DNA of 64,000 bases from Mesorhizobium sp. M7A.F.Ca.US.008.03.1.1 (lineage in GTDB: Bacteria > Pseudomonadota > Alphaproteobacteria > Rhizobiales > Rhizobiaceae), in the NCBI RefSeq assembly GCF_003997495.1, contig NZ_RZRU01000017.1, positions 25,015 through 89,014 of the forward strand. Direction: 5' to 3'. A program made the position numbers and the translations under genes. Positions 1 through 8,829 of this stretch are shown one piece after another (the first letter of the stretch is position 1; each line of letters starts with the position of its first letter). The notes beneath the pieces are model-generated. The model saw only the letters and a program-made list of their open reading frames with translations. It did not search any database and was not told where the DNA came from.

Positions 1-72
1 GCCTGTGAATTGGCAGGCTCCCATTCCGGGCCGCCGTCGCCATGGTGAGACAAGTGCTGCGTGGAGTCTGCG

Positions 73-1047
73 ATGGGGCGACGGATCGTGCTTGCTGTGC
101 TGGGCCTTGTCGCCATCCTCGCACTGGCCTTCGTCCTCGGCCCACGCGTTCCCGTCGACACCACGATCCGTTTCGATCCCTCGGTCATCGGCGACGATCC
201 GCAGGCCTATGTGGCCAAGGTGGAAGCCGCCATCCCCGGAATCCGTGACGGGCTGGAGAAGGAGATCGTCTGGGCCGATCCGTTGGTGCATGCCAGGACG
301 CCGCTGTCGATCGTCTACATCCACGGCTTTTCCGCATCGAAGGGCGAGGTCCGCCCGCTGCCCGACGACGTGGCCGACCAGCTCGACGCCAATCTCTTCT
401 ACACCCGCCTCACCGGTCATGGACAGGACGGCGCGGCGATGACGCAAGGCAGCATCAATGCTTGGATCAACGACTATGAGGAAGCGATCGCCGTCGGCCG
501 CGCGATCGGCGACAAGGTGATCGTTATCTGCACCTCGACCGGCGGCTCGCTGGCGGTCTGGGCGGCAACGCAGCCGGGCGCATCGGATGGGGTGGCGGCG
601 ATCGCGTTCATCTCGCCGAATTTCGGCGTCAAGGTGTCCGGCGCCGAGATCCTGACCATGCCATGGGGCAAACAGATCGCCAGGCTGGTGGCCGGCAAGG
701 AACACAGCTTCGTGCCGCGCAACGCGCTGAATGAAAAATTCTGGACCACCCGCTATCCGATCGAGGCAACCTTGCCGATGCAGGCGCTGACCGAGCTTGC
801 CTATGGCGCGCCGGTAGAGAAGGCGACCGTCCCTGCTTTGTTCATCTTTTCTGATTCGGACAAAGTGGTGCGGGCCGACCGCACCCGCGAGATTGCCGGG
901 CGCTGGGGCGCGCCGCATGAACTGGTTCCGGTCGACGACACCGGCGACCCGGACAATCACGTCATTGCCGGCGACGCGCTGTCGCCATCGACCACGGCGT
1001 TTCTGGCGCAAAGGATCGCCGTCTGGATCGAAGCAGTGGTGAAGTAA
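73..1047 (+). CDS. Membrane-anchored alpha/beta hydrolase (carboxylesterase/lysophospholipase-like)
   Basis: Predicted serine hydrolase of 324 residues; substrate unknown. Residues 4-24 form one hydrophobic segment, so the protein is probably anchored in the inner membrane or exported. The nucleophile elbow reads C-T-S-T-G-G with Ser155, so the usual first Gly of G-x-S-x-G is Cys. The likely acid is Asp261 or Asp263 in the S-D-S-D stretch and the likely base is His296 in D-N-H-V, giving a complete triad in the expected order. ATG at 73 is chosen because GGAG lies at 63-66; an in-frame GTG at 61 is possible. The gene converges on the downstream helicase. Family assignment is firm, physiological role is not. 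Confidence 0.85.
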   Translation: MGRRIVLAVLGLVAILALAFVLGPRVPVDTTIRFDPSVIGDDPQAYVAKVEAAIPGIRDGLEKEIVWADPLVHARTPLSIVYIHGFSASKGEVRPLPDDVADQLDANLFYTRLTGHGQDGAAMTQGSINAWINDYEEAIAVGRAIGDKVIVICTSTGGSLAVWAATQPGASDGVAAIAFISPNFGVKVSGAEILTMPWGKQIARLVAGKEHSFVPRNALNEKFWTTRYPIEATLPMQALTELAYGAPVEKATVPALFIFSDSDKVVRADRTREIAGRWGAPHELVPVDDTGDPDNHVIAGDALSPSTTAFLAQRIAVWIEAVVK

Positions 1048-1056
1048 GCAGACGAA

Positions 1057-1089
1057 AAGGGCGACGGAAGCATCGCTTCAGCCGCCCTT
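1057..1089. terminator. Bidirectional terminator between convergent genes
   Basis: Outer stem AAGGGCG (1057-1063) pairs with CGCCCTT (1083-1089), with an inner GAAGC/GCTTC stem. It sits in the 101-bp gap between two convergent stop codons. The T tract is weak on both strands. Confidence 0.55.
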
Positions 1090-1148
1090 CCTTGGTTTGT
1101 CCCGGCAATCAGCCAGCCTGAGCTGGACTAACTACAACGCGATCTGGC

Positions 1149-2573
1149 TTACGCAGCCCGCGCCGCCGGACGCTTGCCGCCGAAGCGGCGCTTGTTGTTG
1201 CCCTTGAAGGCCGGCTTGGCGCCATCCGGCTTGCGCTCACCAGCGAAAGCCGGCTTGTCGCCGAAGCGCTTCTTGCCAAAGCCGTTGCCTTTGTTCTCGC
1301 CACCGGGCCGCCTGCCGTCACGACGGCCATTGCGGTCGTGGCGATCATTGGCGGGCTCGAAACGCTCGTTCTTTTCAGCCGGATTGCGCGCCGGGTCGGG
1401 GCTGCCGAGATGGTCGGCAACGATCGGCAGCTTGGTGCGGATGATGCGCTCGACCTGGCGCAGCTTGCTGTTCTCGGAAGGATCGCAAAGCGTGATCGCG
1501 ATGCCGTCCATGCCGTTGCGGCCGGTGCGCCCGATGCGGTGGACGTAGCTCTCCGCTTCGTCCGGCAGGTCGAAATTCACGACATGGCTGATGCCGGGCA
1601 CGTCGATGCCGCGCGCCGCGATATCGGTCGCCACCAGAATGCGCACCGAGCCATCGCGGAAATCGTTCAGCGCTTTCTGGCGGGCGTTCTGCGACTTGTT
1701 GCCGTGGATAACGGCGGCCTTGAAGCCATCGCGCTCGAGGTCCTTGGTCACCCTGTCGGCGCCATGCTTGGTGCGCGAAAAGATGATGACGGATTTCATC
1801 GCCTCGTCGGCGAGCATCGTCGACAGCACCTGGCGCTTCTGCTTGGTGCGGGCAAAGACGACGCCCTGCACGATCTCGGCAGCCGCCGTGCTTTGCGGCG
1901 CGACTTCGACGCGGATCGGGTTCTTCAGCAGGCCCTTGGCCAACTCGGCGATTTCATTGGGCATGGTCGCCGAGAACAGCACCGTCTGACGGTCGGGCGC
2001 GGTCGCCTTGGCGATGCGCTTGACGTCGTTGATGAAGCCCATATCGAGCATGCGGTCGCCTTCGTCCAGTACCAGCCATTTGGTGTCGGCAAGCACGAGA
2101 TCGCCCTCACGCACCAGGTCGGTCAACCGGCCGGGCGTTGCGATCAGGATGTCGACGCCGGGAGCAACCTTCTTCACCTGGCTGAAGCGCGAGACGCCGC
2201 CGAGCACGAGCGCGGTCGAGACATGCGCGCCCTTGGCGAGGATCTTGATGGTGTCCTCGATCTGCACCGCGAGTTCGCGCGTCGGCGCCAGAATCAGTGC
2301 ACGTGCCGTCTTCGGCCGGCGCTTGGTGCCGAGTGCGATGATCTTCGACAGGATCGGCAGCGCGAAGGCCGCGGTCTTGCCCGAGCCGGTCTGGGCGATG
2401 CCGAAAATGTCACGGCCTTCCATCTGCGGCGGGATCGCCTGCGCCTGGATTGGCTTCGGCTCGGCGAAGCCAGCGTTGTGGGTGGCCTTGAGCAGCGCGC
2501 CCGTAATACCCAGTGCCGCGAAACCGGTGAGGTCCGCAGTGTTGCTACCGGGCAAAGTGTTTTCGTTGGTCAA
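1149..2573 (-). CDS. DEAD-box ATP-dependent RNA helicase, RhlE-like, with DEGD motif II
   Basis: ATP-dependent RNA helicase of 474 residues, expected to remodel RNA in ribosome assembly or mRNA decay. Visible motifs in order: Q motif (GF...PIQ), motif I AQTGSGKT, Ia PTRELA, TPGRL, motif II, SAT (III), IIFSRT (IV), ATDIAARGID (V) and HRIGRTGR (VI). Motif II reads D-E-G-D rather than D-E-A-D; the codon is GGC, read directly. From about residue 400 the tail is Arg/Lys/Gly/Asn-rich and low complexity, as in RNA-binding tails of this group. The start is TTG: an in-frame TGA lies just upstream, the next Met is past the Q motif, and AAGAAG precedes the TTG. A weak start fits a tightly controlled helicase, but that is inference. 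Confidence 0.93.
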   Translation of the reverse strand: MTNENTLPGSNTADLTGFAALGITGALLKATHNAGFAEPKPIQAQAIPPQMEGRDIFGIAQTGSGKTAAFALPILSKIIALGTKRRPKTARALILAPTRELAVQIEDTIKILAKGAHVSTALVLGGVSRFSQVKKVAPGVDILIATPGRLTDLVREGDLVLADTKWLVLDEGDRMLDMGFINDVKRIAKATAPDRQTVLFSATMPNEIAELAKGLLKNPIRVEVAPQSTAAAEIVQGVVFARTKQKRQVLSTMLADEAMKSVIIFSRTKHGADRVTKDLERDGFKAAVIHGNKSQNARQKALNDFRDGSVRILVATDIAARGIDVPGISHVVNFDLPDEAESYVHRIGRTGRNGMDGIAITLCDPSENSKLRQVERIIRTKLPIVADHLGSPDPARNPAEKNERFEPANDRHDRNGRRDGRRPGGENKGNGFGKKRFGDKPAFAGERKPDGAKPAFKGNNKRRFGGKRPAARAA

Positions 2574-2981
2574 AATAATCTTCTTTCACGCGGCTTCTGG
2601 CCGCAAACATCGATGGCGGCAGGGCGCAACCTGCCGTCGAACAAATTGTCATGGAACGACAAGGCGGGCGGACGGTAACGTCCACTCGGCTGCGCTGTCG
2701 TGCCCGCAGGCATCATGCCACGGGGCTTTTTCGCCGCTTTGTGATGTACCGGAAAGAGGGGCCGGCATACCGGAAAGAGGGAAAACAGACGCAACCAGTC
2801 TCATTTGTCGAGAAGGCCGGAATCTCCCGGCCCAAGCGCCTATGTCGCCGCATATGGCCCAGTTCGTCGCTAAATGCAAGGGGCGTCATGCTGCGGTGCA
2901 ACAAAACCACGACGCAAGCGGCGCTTGCGCTCGCCTGCCGGCACGATTACCACGAAATGCCGCTGGCCTGGGAGGTAATCG
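2574..2981. other. Divergent intergenic region between helicase and acyl-CoA carboxylase
   Basis: A 408-bp region that must carry promoters for both divergent genes. The clearest structure is a 14-bp direct repeat, TACCGGAAAGAGGG, at 2747-2760 and 2768-2781, spaced 21 bp start to start (two helical turns). No confident promoter hexamers or coding sequence were recognised. Confidence 0.5.
2747..2781. repeat. Two 14-bp direct repeats in promoter region
   Basis: TACCGGAAAGAGGG occurs twice with a 7-bp separator. The 21-bp periodicity places both copies on one DNA face, so a regulator-binding pair is possible but unproven. Confidence 0.6.
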
Positions 2982-4514
2982 ATGAAAGACGTGCTGAAGG
3001 AACTCGAGCGCCGCCGCGACATCGCCCGAATGGGTGGCGGACAGGCTCGCATCGACGCCCAGCACAAGAAGGGCAAGCTCACCGCGCGCGAACGCATCGA
3101 GGTGTTTCTCGACGAGGGCTCGTTCGAGGAATTCGACATGTATGTCGAGCACCGCTCGACCGATTTCGGCATGGAGAAGACCAAGATCGCCGGCGACGGC
3201 GTCGTCACCGGCTGGGGCACCGTCAACGGCCGCCCGGTCTACCTCTTCGCCAAGGATTTTACCGTGTTCGGCGGCTCGCTGTCGGAAGCGCATGCCGAGA
3301 AGGTCATCAAGGTGCAGGAGATGGCGCTGCGCAACCGCGCGCCGATCATCGGCCTCTACGATGCAGGCGGCGCGCGCATCCAGGAAGGCGTCGCCGCACT
3401 CGGCGGCTACGCCGAGATATTTCAGCGCAACGTGCTGGCCTCCGGCGTCATTCCGCAGATCTCGGTGATCATGGGCCCATGCGCCGGCGGCGACGTCTAT
3501 TCGCCTGCCATGACCGACTTCATCTTCATGGTGCGCGACACATCCTACATGTTCGTCACCGGGCCGGATGTGGTGAAGACCGTGACCAACGAGACGGTGA
3601 CCGCCGAGAGCCTCGGTGGCGCCTCCGTCCACACGACCAAATCCTCGATCGCCGACGGCGCCTATGACAATGACGTCGAGGCACTGCTGCAGATGCGCCG
3701 GCTGGTCGACCTGCTGCCGGCCTCCAACACATCGGAGCTTCCCGAGATCGAATGCTACCAGTCGGTGACCGACCATGATTTGTCGCTCGACCGGCTGATC
3801 CCCGACAACGCCAACAAGCCTTACGACATCAAGGAGCTGATCCTGAAGGTCGCCGATGAAGGCGACTTCTTCGAGATCCAGCAGAATTTCGCGAAAAACA
3901 TCGTCACCGGCTTCGGGCGCGTCGAGGGCCGCACGGTCGGTTTCGTCGCCAACCAGCCAATGGTATTGGCCGGCGTGCTCGATTCCGATGCCAGCCGCAA
4001 GGCGGCGCGTTTTGTGCGCTTCTGCGATTGTTTTTCGATCCCGATCGTCACCTTCGTCGATGTCCCCGGCTTCCTGCCTGGCACGGCGCAAGAATATGGC
4101 GGGCTGATCAAGCATGGCGCGAAACTCCTGTTCGCCTATGCCGAGGCCACCGTTCCGAAGATCACCGTCATCACCAGAAAAGCCTATGGCGGCGCCTATG
4201 ACGTGATGGCCTCAAAACACCTACGCGGCGACATGAACTATGCCTGGCCGACGGCGCAGATCGCGGTGATGGGCGCCAGGGGCGCGGTCGAGATCATTTA
4301 CCGCAAGGACATCGGTGACGCAGAAAAGATCGCAGCGCATACAAAGGCTTACGAGGATCGCTTCCTGTCGCCCTTCGTAGCCGCCGAACGCGGTTATGTC
4401 GACGAGGTGATCATGCCGCACTCAACCCGCCGCCGCATAGCGCGAGCGCTGCGCATGCTGCGCAACAAGGATATGCAGAACCCCTGGAAGAAGCACGACA
4501 ATATACCGTTGTGA
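2982..4514 (+). CDS. pccB: Acyl-CoA carboxylase, carboxyltransferase (beta) subunit, propionyl-CoA carboxylase type
   Basis: Carboxyltransferase subunit of 510 residues that moves CO2 from carboxybiotin to propionyl-CoA (or a related acyl-CoA) to give methylmalonyl-CoA. Two crotonase-like halves are visible: the N-terminal half has GGARIQEG and the GPCAGGDVYSPA loop, the C-terminal half has VPGFLPGT and AYGGAYDVM. Length matches PccB. The start is set by GGAGG at 2971-2975. The partner biotin carboxylase/BCCP subunit (PccA), often adjacent in rhizobia, is not here: the next gene is convergent. Alternatives are the methylcrotonyl- or acetyl/propionyl-CoA type; the propionyl-type call is from overall resemblance. 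Confidence 0.9.
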   Translation: MKDVLKELERRRDIARMGGGQARIDAQHKKGKLTARERIEVFLDEGSFEEFDMYVEHRSTDFGMEKTKIAGDGVVTGWGTVNGRPVYLFAKDFTVFGGSLSEAHAEKVIKVQEMALRNRAPIIGLYDAGGARIQEGVAALGGYAEIFQRNVLASGVIPQISVIMGPCAGGDVYSPAMTDFIFMVRDTSYMFVTGPDVVKTVTNETVTAESLGGASVHTTKSSIADGAYDNDVEALLQMRRLVDLLPASNTSELPEIECYQSVTDHDLSLDRLIPDNANKPYDIKELILKVADEGDFFEIQQNFAKNIVTGFGRVEGRTVGFVANQPMVLAGVLDSDASRKAARFVRFCDCFSIPIVTFVDVPGFLPGTAQEYGGLIKHGAKLLFAYAEATVPKITVITRKAYGGAYDVMASKHLRGDMNYAWPTAQIAVMGARGAVEIIYRKDIGDAEKIAAHTKAYEDRFLSPFVAAERGYVDEVIMPHSTRRRIARALRMLRNKDMQNPWKKHDNIPL

Positions 4515-4526
4515 GGCTTCGGCAGC

Positions 4527-6527
4527 TCACTCCTCTTCCGCCGCGCCAAATCCCGCTCCCATGGTGGCGCGGACAGGGCTGCCCCACGGCGTTGCGTGAT
4601 TGTCGATACGCATCTGGAAGATAAAATAGGTCGGCGAACAGAAGCCGATGCCTATGACTTTGCCGATGCCAGGCGTGTCCGGCGGCAGCGACTGGCACAT
4701 ATAGTCCTCACGGCAGAAATGATCGGCCGAGCAGGCCGGTCGGTTGCCGCGATTAACGGCGCCGCCAAGGCATTGATCGAAGTTGTTGGTGGCCACGCAG
4801 ATGTCGAATTTCTTGCCGCCGACCAGCCCGCAGATCTCGTTCGGTATAGGCTTGCCGGCTTTGAAGGCTGCAAATGTACGGTCCTTGTCGTCACAGCCGC
4901 GATAGGCGATCCCGGCAGGCACGCCGATCTTCGGCGGACGGCAGGTGTAGGCGGTGCGCGACACGTCAGGCGCGAAGGCCGCGAACTGGCCCGATTTGCT
5001 GTAGCGGTCGTTGAAAGGCTGCGCCGCGTTGCTGGCGATCGAACCGGTCAGGCAGGGATGGCCGGAAAACATTTTTTCGCTGTCCTTGGGCAGCAGGCAT
5101 TGCGCCAGTTTCGTCCGCACTCCCGAAGCGGTGGCCAACGGGGTGCAGACGGTGCCGCCGCCGCATTGCCAGGTCGCACCGAAGCGGGCCGCATCTTCCG
5201 GCATCAGGCATGGCATCGCCATCTCGGCCGGCGCGTAGTCGACCGCGGTATCCGTCCAGGTCGCCGGCGGCGCAAAGGAGAGCGGCCGGAAGCGGTTCGG
5301 CTGCTTGCCTTCGGCCGTGGCGGCGAGCCATGCCTGGCGGCGCGGAATCTCGGCATGAAGATGCGGTGAAATATCAACCTCGATGCGGTTCAACGGCGAC
5401 GTCGTCTTGTCGTCGAGTCCGATGAAATGGAAGCCGGCGGTGGAGCCGGCCTGATGGCAACCCTGGCAGGCGCCATTGTCCAGCCGCTCGACCAGCGCTT
5501 CCGGCGTGCGCACCAGTTTCAGCGTGGAATAATCGAGGGGTGCGAATTCCTTGGGTTGGAACAGTTGCGTAAACGGATGATTGGCCTGCCGCGCACTGCC
5601 GAAGGTCGACCATGAGATGATTTTCCTGGCCAGGAACTCGTCGGGAATTTCATAGACGCCTTCGTCAACCCCCGGCAGATTGGCGCCGACATAGGCGGCG
5701 AGCCGTGCCTTCAGCGCCGCGTCCTGCGAGAGCCGTACGATGTCAGGCGTGTTCTCCAGCGGCTTCTCGCTGATATCAGCGCCATCGATGCCGAATATCC
5801 GCATCAGATAGGCAGCCTGCCCGCCGAACTCGGTTTCCTGTCCGGAGGGAAAGCGCACCACCTGCGCGTTGAGCTCCAGCTGCTTGAAGGTCAGCCCGAC
5901 CTTCTCCAGCGGCCCGCCGGTCAGCCAGCCGGCATCGACGGTCTCGTCGATCTGGGGCGTCCAGCGTCCGGCAACCCCGACGCAGCCGCCATCGGCATCG
6001 GGTGCGGCGTTGTAGACGGCGTTGAAATTGAACGGCAGGCGCGACGCCAGCAGCTTGCCGTTTTTGCGAAAGCTGTAGGCCAGGCGGTAGATGAAGCGCA
6101 CCTCGCCGCAGCTCTTGTCGCCTTGCAGCACCGCAAAATCGCGACGGTCGAGCCGGTTGACGACGCCGACCAGCCGAAAACGCGCGGCATCGGTCTTCAG
6201 CCAGCGCATGTCCATGATGCGGCCGACATTGCCGTCGGTGACCTCGTAGAGCGGCCGCCCGCCGGCCTTCATCTCGGTGCGCAGCAGCGCAACATCGGAG
6301 GCTACCGTTTCGACGATGGCGTGATAGGCCGGCGCCTCGTCGTAGAGCGTCTTCAGACCGTCCTCACCGTCGACTCCGAAGACGTCTGCGAAGGCGAAAC
6401 CCTTGGCATCGAGCGCGGCGAGCACCGCCGGATTGTCGACGACGGTCACAGGGCCTTCGGCGCGCGCCGTCGACGCCACGAAGGCGCCAAAGAGAGTAGC
6501 GAGCAACAGAGACAGAGGGCTGTTCAT
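4527..6527 (-). CDS. Secreted protein with a CXXCH haem-c-type motif and Cys-rich C-terminus, function unknown
   Basis: Protein of 666 residues with a typical signal peptide (polar start, hydrophobic core, A-R-A cleavage-like site near residue 22). One C-Q-G-C-H motif at about residues 354-358 (bases 5454-5468) is the covalent haem-c attachment signature. The last 200 residues carry many Cys, suggesting disulfides in the periplasm. No catalytic family was recognised. Its ATG overlaps the stop of the upstream NAD(P)HX repair gene as ATGA (6524-6527), so the two are translationally coupled. The frame is open further upstream, but the signal peptide and the overlap support this start. Haem binding is inferred from one motif only. 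Confidence 0.8.
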   Translation of the reverse strand: MNSPLSLLLATLFGAFVASTARAEGPVTVVDNPAVLAALDAKGFAFADVFGVDGEDGLKTLYDEAPAYHAIVETVASDVALLRTEMKAGGRPLYEVTDGNVGRIMDMRWLKTDAARFRLVGVVNRLDRRDFAVLQGDKSCGEVRFIYRLAYSFRKNGKLLASRLPFNFNAVYNAAPDADGGCVGVAGRWTPQIDETVDAGWLTGGPLEKVGLTFKQLELNAQVVRFPSGQETEFGGQAAYLMRIFGIDGADISEKPLENTPDIVRLSQDAALKARLAAYVGANLPGVDEGVYEIPDEFLARKIISWSTFGSARQANHPFTQLFQPKEFAPLDYSTLKLVRTPEALVERLDNGACQGCHQAGSTAGFHFIGLDDKTTSPLNRIEVDISPHLHAEIPRRQAWLAATAEGKQPNRFRPLSFAPPATWTDTAVDYAPAEMAMPCLMPEDAARFGATWQCGGGTVCTPLATASGVRTKLAQCLLPKDSEKMFSGHPCLTGSIASNAAQPFNDRYSKSGQFAAFAPDVSRTAYTCRPPKIGVPAGIAYRGCDDKDRTFAAFKAGKPIPNEICGLVGGKKFDICVATNNFDQCLGGAVNRGNRPACSADHFCREDYMCQSLPPDTPGIGKVIGIGFCSPTYFIFQMRIDNHATPWGSPVRATMGAGFGAAEEE

Positions 6528-8068
6528 TGAGCAGCCGTGCGCGCGTCGAACAGTTCGCGCAGCACCGGCAGCAGCGCCAGCGGCAGATCCTCGGCGATCA
6601 GGCCGGGGCCGAACCGGCTGCCGGCCTCGGCATGCAGCCACACCGCCGCACAGGCCGCTTCGAACGCTGGCATGCCTTGTGCGAGCAGACCGGCAATGAT
6701 GCCTGACAGCACATCGCCTGACCCGGCTGTGGCCAGCCAAGGCGCGCCGTTGGAATTGATCGCCGCTCTGCCATTCGGCGCCGCGATCACCGTATCGGCG
6801 CCCTTGTAGACGATGACGGCATTGGTCCGCGCTGCGGCAGCACGCGCTCTGTCTAGTTTCGACAGGGTCTTGTCGCCGGCGATATCGGCGAACAAGCGGC
6901 CGAATTCACCCTCATGCGGTGTGACCACCAAGGCTGGCGCATTCGGCTGACGGGCAGCTTCGAACAGCGCCTGCGGCTGATGGGCCAGAGAGGTGATGGC
7001 ATCGGCATCGAGCACCATCGCACCGGCGTTGCTTGCAGCCGCCGATGTGCGTGCCTCCGTCGTCAGAGCTTTGATCAGTTGCAGGGCGAAATCGCCCACC
7101 TTGGGTTTGGGGCCGAGCCCCGGTCCGAACACCAATGCTTCGGGATGGCGGGCCGCCAAAAATTCCTGCACCTCTTCGAGCGAGCCCGCTTCTCGCAGCA
7201 TGATCGAAGTCAAATGCGCGGCGTTCACCTGCATGGCATTGCCTGGCGACAGCACGGTGACCGCCCCCGTCCCGCTTCTCGCGGCAGCGAGCGCCGACAG
7301 CCGCGCCGCACCGGTCGCGCTGGGGCCGCCGGAAAAGACGCCGACATGGCCACGCTTGTATTTGTGAGCATCCACCGCCGGCACGGGCAAATCCCCCAAC
7401 CACAGGTCCGGCACATTCTCGAAGGTCGAGACGGCGAGTTGGGCGATGATGCCGTCTGCAATGCCGATATCGGCGAGCACGATTTCACCGCATTGCCCGC
7501 GTCCCGGCAGCAGCAGGTGGCCAGGTTTCTTCCGTGCGAAGGTGATGGTGAGTTCGGCGCGAAACGCCCTGCCCAATATGTCGCCGCTGGTTCCCGAGAC
7601 GCCCGACGGCAGGTCGACCGCAACCACAGGCATGCGCAGGGCTGTGGCGGTATCGACAGCTTTCGCGGCATCGCCGGACAGCGGCTTGGACAGCCCTGCC
7701 CCATAGAGCGCATCGACCACGATCGAGCCGGGCTCGGCGTCGAACCCAGACAGCGGCCGAGGCTTGATCGGGCATTCGGCGGCGGCGAGCGCCGCATCGC
7801 TTTCCGGCCTCGGCGCTCCGGATGACCAGATCGTTGTGCCGATGCCGCTGGCGGCCAGGATGCGGGCGACGACATAGCCATCACCGCCATTGTTGCCGGG
7901 ACCGCACAGCACATGGACATGCGTCGCTGCGGGATAACGCTTGAGAATCTCAGCCGCGACCGCTTCGCCAGCGCGCCACATCAGGCCGATGCCGTCGGCT
8001 GGACCGGCGGCAATCGTCAGCCGATCGGCCTCGCTCATTTCGGCCGGGGAAAGAAGTTCGTTGCTCAT
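6524..8068 (-). CDS. nnr: Bifunctional NAD(P)H-hydrate epimerase / ADP-dependent dehydratase
   Basis: Metabolite-repair enzyme of 514 residues that restores hydrated NADH and NADPH. The N-terminal YjeF_N (Rossmann-like) half epimerises R/S-NAD(P)HX and has GPGNNGGDGYVVA near residues 55-67. The C-terminal ribokinase-like half dehydrates S-NAD(P)HX and has GPGLG, a VVTPHEGEF stretch and the GSGDVLSGIIAGLL motif with the catalytic Asp. The length is normal for the fused bacterial enzyme. It is the first gene of a two-gene unit with the CXXCH protein (4-bp overlap). No strong Shine-Dalgarno is seen at the ATG. Confidence 0.95.
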   Translation of the reverse strand: MSNELLSPAEMSEADRLTIAAGPADGIGLMWRAGEAVAAEILKRYPAATHVHVLCGPGNNGGDGYVVARILAASGIGTTIWSSGAPRPESDAALAAAECPIKPRPLSGFDAEPGSIVVDALYGAGLSKPLSGDAAKAVDTATALRMPVVAVDLPSGVSGTSGDILGRAFRAELTITFARKKPGHLLLPGRGQCGEIVLADIGIADGIIAQLAVSTFENVPDLWLGDLPVPAVDAHKYKRGHVGVFSGGPSATGAARLSALAAARSGTGAVTVLSPGNAMQVNAAHLTSIMLREAGSLEEVQEFLAARHPEALVFGPGLGPKPKVGDFALQLIKALTTEARTSAAASNAGAMVLDADAITSLAHQPQALFEAARQPNAPALVVTPHEGEFGRLFADIAGDKTLSKLDRARAAAARTNAVIVYKGADTVIAAPNGRAAINSNGAPWLATAGSGDVLSGIIAGLLAQGMPAFEAACAAVWLHAEAGSRFGPGLIAEDLPLALLPVLRELFDARTAAQ

Positions 8069-8426
8069 GGATTGCCCATCCGCATGCGATCAAGCATTGT
8101 CCAATTTCGATCCTAAGCAAACAAGGGGGAGTTGCCGAGATCTGCAGCCATAACGTTGGCACGAAGGCATCGCGGGCAGAAAATTGCCTGAGGGATAGGC
8201 GATATGCCTGATTTTTGTGCGGACGTGAGTGCTGGCGCTGTGTAGGCTCTGGAAACCCATGCCGCTTCCGGTGCAGTGAATGACGCGAATTTGCATCCCG
8301 GTGCGGCGCGGCTTTGAAATCTTATGAGACCGCTTAGAATCCGCAGAATTGGCACAGTTCGTGCTTGATGGAGGCGCAAGCGGGGGGTCACAACCCGTTT
8401 TTTTGGCAGTGGAGGCCACTTTTTAC
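8069..8426. other. Divergent regulatory region upstream of glnB
   Basis: A 358-bp gap between divergent nnr and glnB. It contains the sigma-54-type promoter at 8350-8366 and the GGAGG ribosome site at 8411-8415. GGTGCA and TGCATC-like half sites near 8270-8305 could belong to an NtrC enhancer but do not form a clean palindrome. No coding sequence was recognised. Confidence 0.5.
8350..8366 (+). promoter_or_regulatory. Sigma-54 (-24/-12) promoter of glnB-glnA
   Basis: TGGCACAGTTCGTGCTT matches the -24/-12 consensus, with GG at 8351-8352 and GC at 8363-8364 separated by exactly 10 bases. It lies about 60 bp upstream of the glnB start, where an RpoN/NtrC-dependent promoter is expected in rhizobia. 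Confidence 0.8.
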
Positions 8427-8765
8427 ATGAAAAAGATCGAAGCGATCATCAAGCCATTCAAGCTGGACGAAGTGAAGGAAGCGCTTCAGGAAGCCGGACT
8501 GCAAGGCATCACCGTCACCGAAGCAAAAGGCTTCGGTCGTCAGAAGGGCCATACCGAACTCTATCGCGGCGCCGAATATGTCGTCGACTTCCTGCCCAAG
8601 GTGAAGATCGAGGTCGTGCTCGGCGACGATGCGGTCGAAGGTGCGATCGAGGCCATCCGCAAGGCGGCCCAGACCGGCCGTATTGGCGACGGCAAGATTT
8701 TCGTTTCCAATATCGAGGAAGTCGTGCGAATCCGCACCGGCGAAACGGGCATGGACGCGGTCTGA
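8427..8765 (+). CDS. glnB: Nitrogen regulatory protein PII
   Basis: Trimeric PII signal protein of 112 residues that senses 2-oxoglutarate, ATP/ADP and, through uridylylation, glutamine; it controls NtrB/NtrC and GlnE. The T-loop is intact with the modifiable Tyr51 (R-G-A-E-Y) and the start MKKIEAIIKP is canonical. ATG at 8427 gives the standard length and has GGAGG 11 bp upstream; reading from farther upstream would add non-homologous residues. Adjacency to glnA rather than amtB marks it as GlnB, not GlnK. Expressed from the -24/-12 element upstream and probably co-transcribed with glnA, 64 bp away. Confidence 0.97.
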   Translation: MKKIEAIIKPFKLDEVKEALQEAGLQGITVTEAKGFGRQKGHTELYRGAEYVVDFLPKVKIEVVLGDDAVEGAIEAIRKAAQTGRIGDGKIFVSNIEEVVRIRTGETGMDAV

Positions 8766-8829
8766 CCTGACCCCGCCATCTCCTGAAAACGTCATCATCA
8801 AAAAACGTCATCACACAGGGATACACGAC

